DNA of 64,000 bases, from the NCBI RefSeq assembly GCF_000518165.1, contig NZ_JADB01000001.1:427316-491315 (forward strand), read 5' to 3'. The position numbers and the translations under genes were made by a program. This document shows, in pieces, positions 58,245-64,000 of this stretch. Source of the DNA: Bartonella elizabethae F9251 = ATCC 49927 (GTDB taxonomy: Bacteria; Pseudomonadota; Alphaproteobacteria; Rhizobiales; Rhizobiaceae). The number at the start of each line of letters is the position of its first letter. Positions within the stretch are counted from its first letter, which is position 1. The notes below the pieces were generated by a model, which saw only the letters and a list, made by a program, of their open reading frames with translations, had not been told where the DNA came from and ran no database searches.

Positions 58245-58802
58245 GAATAGAATGTCCCTTTCAGTATATGACAAATCAAATATGAATTAACCAACTATAA
58301 TTATAAAAATTTCAAATCAGTGTCGAGTCGATATTATGATGTTTCTTAATATATTCGAACAATGATGATGGACTGATGAACATCAATAAGTGTTTTTCAT
58401 ATTATTAAAATTGAAGTGAGTAAAGAAACTATTTTAAACGCTGTAGAAATGAAAATATGGAGCCATAAAAATCCTCCTCATGCATAGTGCTATTTCCTTT
58501 AAAATTTAACTATTTTTATTTATTGAGGATCAATCTGCTTCGTAGATTAATGTTTTAGAAATATTAAAAAATTTTTTTATGAATATAATTATAACACTTT
58601 TTAAGTGTATGTAATAAAAATAAACCTTTTAGTTGTGCATACATTTAAAAACACATGGTGTATATTTGATCTGTCAAAGCTTAATCATCAAATGCTTTGT
58701 TATCTTAAAAAATATGCGGTTGCGCCATTACAGAATGTTGTTTTGGTCTATGCACTTTTTTCTAAATGAGGGATTTAAATTTAGAATGATGGAGTGTGAA
58801 TA
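58245..58802. other. 558-bp divergent MFS/autotransporter intergenic region
   Basis: No gene is visible. It must carry both promoters. The autotransporter side has a purine-rich ribosome site GGAG (58791-58794), eight bases before the ATG, and an inverted repeat described separately. The long AT-rich leader would suit complex regulation, but no -35/-10 pair is convincing by eye. Confidence 0.45.
58760..58786 (+). promoter_or_regulatory. Inverted repeat TTCTAAAT...ATTTAGAA before the autotransporter
   Basis: The two 8-base arms (58760-58767 and 58779-58786) are perfect complements with an 11-base spacer, ending 16 bases before the start codon. They could be an operator or an RNA hairpin next to the ribosome site. 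The words match the half-sites of the Irr-type iron element but in outward order. The same TTCTAAAT word occurs upstream of tonB. Confidence 0.35.
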
Positions 58803-61800
58803 ATGCAACGCAAATTGAAATTAAGTTTTTGGATGCTAATGGCCAGTAGTTTTTTTGTGAAGGTTGCGAGTGCAGATGGAGTATCCACACTAAAAGAAAA
58901 GCGATTAACACCTGTAGGGATCAGTGAACAGCTAGAAGAGACAAGAAAATTATTATCAAAAGTGAGGGGCTTAAAAGAAAAAACGGGGGGGGCAAAAATG
59001 ATAATGTATGAAAAGACAATAGAAGAAAGAAAGCTTCCAGAAGAGGAAAGGAAGGGGGCAGACAACCTGTTCTTTAAAGTTCTTACAAATTCAATAATAA
59101 GCGATGGTGCTGCTATCTATATTACTAACCGTGATTCTGAAGGTTCTGGTGAAACAGTAAATAGCTTTAGCTATGAGGATGCAGGCTATTCCATCAATAA
59201 TACGGTTCGAGAGGGGGGAAAACTCTACATTGATGCAGCAAGTGTTAGTCGGGATACGACAATTGAGCATGGTGGGGTTGAGTTGGTCCAAAATCTCAGT
59301 ACTTCAGAATATGCCACGGTTAAAAAAGGGGGGCAACAAATTGTTGAAAGTGGTTCAAATGCTGAAGGAGCTCAAATTCTTGGTGGTGAGCAGATTATTT
59401 TTGGTAAGGGAATTCTTGGAGATGGTTTGGGTCTTGAAGATAAGGCAAGTAGTGCTTATGGCACTGAAATTCAGGCTGCAGGTGGAATGCCAGGAATACA
59501 AAGTGTCTATAGTGGGGGGATGGCTGTTGACACAAAGGTTAGGAAAGGAGGTGTTCAGAATGTTGATGGTCAAGAGAATTTTAATAACAGCTTTTCAGAA
59601 GATGCTGATACAGCCGATATAGAAGATGAGGATTTTACAATCAATGAGGGGGCTTTTGCACTGAGTACTGAACTTTTTAAAAATGGGATGCAGAATATTT
59701 TTGCGGGAGGAAATGCGAGTGAAGTTACTTTATACGATAGAGCGACTCAGAAGATATATGATTCTGGATATGCGGATACTTTAACAATTAATCATCAAGC
59801 AACATCTTGGTTACTTGCTGGTGCGATATTAGATAAGGAGACAAATATTTATGATTTTGGCAGCCTCTATCTTTATGCAGGGAATGGTAAAGCTATTACG
59901 GAAGTAGAAAATCTTAATTTAAATGGAGAAGATACCAAGCTATACATTATTGCTTCTGAAGATATTTCTTCTGAAAATAACGGCAAAAAACCTCAGGTTA
60001 ATATCCAGAATTTAAAAGGAAATGGGAGAGTTATTTTTACCTCTTCAGGGGCTCATAAGCATTACTCTCAGCTTAATATTGAGGATCTTTCAGGTTCTTT
60101 CCATTTCGATTTTAATGCCAACTTTGCCAAGCACCTTAGTGATTATCTTGTCATTAAAGAAAGGAGCTCTGGTTCCCACACAATAAGCGTTATCGATTCT
60201 GGGCGTGAAATTACAAATTCTTCTCACAAAAAGCTTAAATTAATTTCTGATCACAGTGGAGATGCGCGTTTTACTCTGACAAACACTTTTGGTGAAAAAA
60301 TCGAAACGATTGATGCTGGAACCTATCGGTATCGTTTGAAACATAGAAGTGATAAAGGCACCGGTAAAATTTGGTATCTAGATGCGAATTATGCTCTTGA
60401 TGAGACAAATGCTTTATTTTCTGATTTTAGCTTGCAGTCATCTACTTCTTCATTACCGGATGAACTTACAGAATTGACTATTGAAAAGGGAATGACTGTC
60501 ACGATTGCTGATCCTAGCTTTGACACGAGCAGCACAAAAGTTAAGAGTAATGGAGAAACTTCAATTAGTAATATCGTTAAAGATGGTGGAACGCTCTCCG
60601 TTTATAGCGGTGGTTTTAGCTTGTATACGACAATTCAAAGAGGCGGGATTGAGCTTATTAAAACACAAGGTATTTCACAAGATAGTATAGTCAAGAGAGG
60701 TGGACAACAAAGGATTGAAGAAGGGGGAAAGGCTGAAGGGGCTAAAATTTCCGGTGGTGAGCAGTTTATTTCAGGAAAATCTAATATCCAAGGGGAGATG
60801 GTAAGAAGTAGTGCCTATGACACCGTCATTTCTGGTGAAAATAGGGGGCGAGGATATCAGAATGTGTATGATGATGGAGAGGTTTTTCGTACAAAGATTA
60901 TGGAAGGAGGGGTACAAAATCTTTATGTAGAAGGGGATCTCGACGATTATAGCAGTTTTGCATCTAATACAGAGGTTTTTTCTGGTGGAGAGCAACACGT
61001 TTTAGCGGGGGGAATAGCCGTTGGCGTTACTTTACAAGGGAGTGCTTTTCAGAAAATAGATTTAGGGGGCTATGTAAAAGATTTAATCATTAAGGATCAA
61101 GCACAATCATGGCTACATCCTGGTGCAACATTAGAGGGAAGCACCATGATTCATGATTCTGGGCGAATTTATCTTTATGCTGGCCCTGAGCGATCTCGTA
61201 CTGAAGTAGAAAAAATTGTTTTAAATGGCGAAGATACAAAATTGTACGCTATTGCGTCTGATATGGACAATGAAAGTTCTTTAATTGAGAACTTAAGTGG
61301 TAATGGTCGTGTTATTTTTACTTCTACGGTATTTAATCCACATTACTCTAAACTTGAAGTCGGTAATCTTTCTGGGAGTTTACATTTTAGGTTTTATACC
61401 AATTTTGAGGAGCAGCGTGGTGATTATCTCCTTATCAGAAAGGGGGAAGGAGATCACACCATAAGCGTGATTGATTCTGGTATTGAAATTGCCAATTCTT
61501 CTCTACAAAACCAGAACTTAGTTTTAGAGCTTGATTTAATTCATGACCAAAGCGGCAATGCAAAATTTACTCTGATAGATTTTTCTGGTGAGGAGGTAGC
61601 TACTGTTGACAATGGAGTATACATGTATGCTCTAAAGACGAAAGATCATAACGGTGGAAAGACTTGGTCTTTATCGACATTATCGACAGCGGAAGAAATT
61701 TCTACTCCTATCGTTCCTCCATCTCATACCGAGTTGCCTATAGATAAGCTTCCTGAAAAAGAAGAAAATATGACGTCGTCGCAAGATGTTAATATTAATT

Positions 61801-64000
61801 TTGATCCATATTCTAATGTCATTAATTTCAGTATTCGTGAGGGAGGAGGAATTCTACAAAACTTTTTGCTCGATGGTGATCGCACAGTTCATATCTCTGA
61901 TGATGGAGAGCAAGGTGCTTCTAAGCAATCCATTAACGTTACAGTTGAGGGATCTGGAAGACTTTATGTTGAGTCTGGTGGTTTTGTTAAGAATACAACA
62001 ATTGCAAATGGTGGTTCTGAGATTGTGGGGGAACAGGGAATCTCGGAGTCTACGATTATTTACCAAGGCGGGCAACAAAAGGTAGAAGGAGGAGGAACAG
62101 CATTGCAGACCACAATTTACGGTGGTGATCAACTGATTTGGGGAGATAGTTACGTGAACGGTGGGATTGTTGGAAGCAGTGCTTATGATACGATAATTTA
62201 TGGTCAAGGGGATATGCTAGGACAGCAGAATGTATATGATGATGGAATGGCAGTGGGAACAAAAGTAATGAGTGGTGGAATACAAACTCTTGCTAAATGG
62301 TTCCCTGATGATGATAACTTTGCAGAAAAAACCGGTGGCTTAGCGGTGAATACTGAGGTTTTTGCGGATGGTGTACAGAGGGTATTAGCAGGGGGTGAAG
62401 CAAATACAGTAATTTTACGCACTGATGGTGCTCAAGAAGTTCACGCTGGGGGCATTGTAAAAAATCTAACAATTGAAGAGGGAGCCAATTCATGGGTCTT
62501 TGCTGGTGCGATGTTAGAAGGAAAAATAGCGGTTCAGGATTTGGGACAACTCCACCTTTATGCTGGAAATGATCATCAACAAACTAAAGCAGAAAATATC
62601 AATCTAAATGGAGAAAAGGCTCAATTATACTTCATTGCTCATGAATTTGACGACAAAAGTACACATGTTCAGCAGTTAAGCGGTGTAGGAAAAGTTGTTT
62701 TTACCTCTTCTGAAGATGATTTGTATTACTCTAAGCTTTCTGTTGATGATCTTTCGGGGAGTCTCCATTTCGATTTTAATGTCAGTCTTGCAGAAGGAAA
62801 AGGTGATTACCTTTTTATTGAGAATGGGAGTGGTTTTCACACAATAAGTGTGGTTGATTCTGGTATTGAAATTGTTGATCCTTCTTCAACAGAACTTGAT
62901 TTAATTTTGGATCAAAGTGGAGGCGCTTCTTTTACTCTACAAAGTTTTTCTGGTGCAAAAATTGGAATTGTTGATGGTGGAACTTATACCTATGGCTTAA
63001 AACACAAAAATATTGAGAATGAAGAGGGAAAAGTTTGGTATTTATCTGCAGTTTACATGGATAGTGCGTCAAGAGGACCACGGAGGATAAGCAGATCTGC
63101 GCGGCATTTAAGTCAAAATCAACCAGTTTCTTCTCTTTCAAGGCTTACAAATACACAAGAGCATGCGATTAAATTACCTCGTCAAAGAAAAAACCGCCAC
63201 AACGTGAGTCAAAAAACTCCAGCTTCTGTTTCTTCAATTGTTTCAAATCAGGGAAGTCAAATGATTAAAGGAGCACCTCCACTTCTTCTTTCTGGTGACA
63301 AACAACAGATGGCAGTTTCAGCCTCTTCTCGAGTTTTAGCGGATCAGATGACTTTGCGTCCAAGCAATCAGAAGCAACCTTCTCCACAATTGAGTGAGAT
63401 GCTTTCAGGTTCTCAGTTTTTAACCACACCTTCTACAGATGCGGTATTGTCCATGTCTGTCGCTCCAGCGATGGTGTTTCACAATGAAATGCAAAGCGTG
63501 CGTTCGGGAAGAGGAATTCTAGATCACAGTAAAAAGAATACGGCTTTATGGAGCTATGCGATTAAAGCAAAAGAGAGCATTGCAACAGGGCATATAGATT
63601 TTAAGCTTGATCAGACAGGGATTGTTTTAGGGATCAATGGCTTAAGCGAGTGGGAGAATGGGGAGTTTTATATAGGGGGATTTGGCAGTTATGACCATGC
63701 TCGTATTGCACATGCACGGGGGGGCACCAGCGGTATCAATAGTTATGGCATTGGGGCTTATGTCACTTATTTAGATCACAGTGGATGGTATCTGGATGCT
63801 CTTTTAAAATATAATCATTATCAAAATACGCTGAAGGCGATTTCCACGAATGGTTTAGGGATTGAAGGCAGTTATAAGCAATGGGCGGTTGGAACCTCTT
63901 TTGAAGCAGGTTATCGCCTTCAGACGTCTAAGAGCAGTTGGTTGCAGCCTTATGGACAATTTACTTGGTTGCAAGTTGAGGGAAAAGAAATCAAGTTATC
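58803..64000 (+). CDS. Large AIDA-like autotransporter with three passenger modules, 3' end outside window
   Basis: This is a type V secreted surface protein, with 1732 codons open to the window edge. Residues 1-24 form a signal peptide ending VKVASA. A charged coiled stretch (about 30-90) contains the G8 tract at codons 61-64. Three homologous modules follow (about 97-550, 560-960 and 985-1420), each with AIDA-type GG-x-Q repeats, then a pertactin-like segment built around LNGED/LNGEK (residues 374, 808, 1269), HTISVIDSG and a WYL-type end. A basic linker (about 1420-1575) leads to the C-terminal barrel (from about 1580: ALWSYAIKAKESIATGHIDF), cut by the edge. Host-cell adhesion is the likely role, by analogy only. 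Confidence 0.92.
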   Translation, partial: MQRKLKLSFWMLMASSFFVKVASADGVSTLKEKRLTPVGISEQLEETRKLLSKVRGLKEKTGGAKMIMYEKTIEERKLPEEERKGADNLFFKVLTNSIISDGAAIYITNRDSEGSGETVNSFSYEDAGYSINNTVREGGKLYIDAASVSRDTTIEHGGVELVQNLSTSEYATVKKGGQQIVESGSNAEGAQILGGEQIIFGKGILGDGLGLEDKASSAYGTEIQAAGGMPGIQSVYSGGMAVDTKVRKGGVQNVDGQENFNNSFSEDADTADIEDEDFTINEGAFALSTELFKNGMQNIFAGGNASEVTLYDRATQKIYDSGYADTLTINHQATSWLLAGAILDKETNIYDFGSLYLYAGNGKAITEVENLNLNGEDTKLYIIASEDISSENNGKKPQVNIQNLKGNGRVIFTSSGAHKHYSQLNIEDLSGSFHFDFNANFAKHLSDYLVIKERSSGSHTISVIDSGREITNSSHKKLKLISDHSGDARFTLTNTFGEKIETIDAGTYRYRLKHRSDKGTGKIWYLDANYALDETNALFSDFSLQSSTSSLPDELTELTIEKGMTVTIADPSFDTSSTKVKSNGETSISNIVKDGGTLSVYSGGFSLYTTIQRGGIELIKTQGISQDSIVKRGGQQRIEEGGKAEGAKISGGEQFISGKSNIQGEMVRSSAYDTVISGENRGRGYQNVYDDGEVFRTKIMEGGVQNLYVEGDLDDYSSFASNTEVFSGGEQHVLAGGIAVGVTLQGSAFQKIDLGGYVKDLIIKDQAQSWLHPGATLEGSTMIHDSGRIYLYAGPERSRTEVEKIVLNGEDTKLYAIASDMDNESSLIENLSGNGRVIFTSTVFNPHYSKLEVGNLSGSLHFRFYTNFEEQRGDYLLIRKGEGDHTISVIDSGIEIANSSLQNQNLVLELDLIHDQSGNAKFTLIDFSGEEVATVDNGVYMYALKTKDHNGGKTWSLSTLSTAEEISTPIVPPSHTELPIDKLPEKEENMTSSQDVNINFDPYSNVINFSIREGGGILQNFLLDGDRTVHISDDGEQGASKQSINVTVEGSGRLYVESGGFVKNTTIANGGSEIVGEQGISESTIIYQGGQQKVEGGGTALQTTIYGGDQLIWGDSYVNGGIVGSSAYDTIIYGQGDMLGQQNVYDDGMAVGTKVMSGGIQTLAKWFPDDDNFAEKTGGLAVNTEVFADGVQRVLAGGEANTVILRTDGAQEVHAGGIVKNLTIEEGANSWVFAGAMLEGKIAVQDLGQLHLYAGNDHQQTKAENINLNGEKAQLYFIAHEFDDKSTHVQQLSGVGKVVFTSSEDDLYYSKLSVDDLSGSLHFDFNVSLAEGKGDYLFIENGSGFHTISVVDSGIEIVDPSSTELDLILDQSGGASFTLQSFSGAKIGIVDGGTYTYGLKHKNIENEEGKVWYLSAVYMDSASRGPRRISRSARHLSQNQPVSSLSRLTNTQEHAIKLPRQRKNRHNVSQKTPASVSSIVSNQGSQMIKGAPPLLLSGDKQQMAVSASSRVLADQMTLRPSNQKQPSPQLSEMLSGSQFLTTPSTDAVLSMSVAPAMVFHNEMQSVRSGRGILDHSKKNTALWSYAIKAKESIATGHIDFKLDQTGIVLGINGLSEWENGEFYIGGFGSYDHARIAHARGGTSGINSYGIGAYVTYLDHSGWYLDALLKYNHYQNTLKAISTNGLGIEGSYKQWAVGTSFEAGYRLQTSKSSWLQPYGQFTWLQVEGKEIKL
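58985..58992 (+). repeat. Poly-G tract (G8), candidate phase-variation site
   Basis: Eight consecutive G lie at codons 61-64 of the autotransporter. With seven G the frame reads into TGA four codons after the ACG; with nine G it reads into TGA about nine codons after it. Only the present length, or a change by three, keeps the protein on. It is the longest G run I noticed in this gene; several runs of six occur further in. Confidence 0.6.

Noticed and set aside
59173..59622. 149-codon alternative frame inside the autotransporter
   Set aside because: The main frame is open for 1732 codons with clear domains; this is a shadow caused by its Gly-rich repeats.
1..64000. tRNA, rRNA, CRISPR arrays, insertion sequences, prophage
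   Set aside because: I looked in the larger spacers and saw no cloverleaf-type sequence, spaced repeats, transposase or phage gene.

Overview
The window is AT-rich alphaproteobacterial chromosome and reads as Bartonella. The main evidence is a heme-uptake locus in the Bartonella arrangement (hutA, hemS, hutB, hutC on one strand, tonB divergent), Rhizobiales housekeeping operons, visible gene decay, and a very large autotransporter at the right edge. The genus is inferred from gene content and protein similarity as remembered; no database search was possible. No tRNA, rRNA, CRISPR array, insertion sequence or prophage was recognised.

Layout. 1-6411: heme uptake. HutA (outer membrane), TonB (energy coupling), HutB (periplasm), HutC (inner-membrane permease, cut by the edge) and HemS (cytoplasmic heme handling) form one pathway. 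6412-7405: about 1 kb with an apparent eroded gene. 7406-11834: lytic transglycosylase, dapA, smpB and a family-5-type uracil-DNA glycosylase. 12393-20078: a long co-directional growth cluster: rpoZ, rel, pyrE, a DUF2062 protein, acpS, lepB, rnc, era, recO. 20107-21779: panC-panB. 22373-26039: an HD hydrolase and a YgfZ-like protein divergent from pyrC, then a TIGR02301-type secreted protein and what looks like a decayed Nudix gene. 26522-32405: cysS, a DUF421 membrane protein, an Atm1-type exporter, psd and pssA.

32474-41382 is on the minus strand: an SDR enzyme, purF, cvpA, radA, dnaB, and the rpsF-rpsR-(DUF2232)-rplI ribosomal operon, with convincing terminators after rpsR and after rplI. 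41717-48118 is on the plus strand: a PAP2 phosphatase, fabD-fabG-acpP-fabF, mltG and gmk, i.e. fatty-acid and envelope synthesis. 48150-55684 is the minus-strand lptF-lptG-lptD-surA-like-pdxA-rsmA envelope operon. 56080-56958 holds holC (TTG start) and two overlapping small membrane-protein genes, converging on an MFS transporter.

58803-64000 is one open frame running off the window: a type V autotransporter with a signal peptide, three homologous passenger modules of about 430-460 residues with AIDA-like repeats, and the start of a C-terminal beta-barrel. An eight-G run lies just after the signal peptide, and a one-base slip in either direction would hit a stop within a few codons. This makes it a candidate phase-variable surface protein and the most interesting single feature here. 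I found no clearly new multi-gene system; the other unusual points are decay events, gene losses from conserved operons, small membrane genes and candidate operators.
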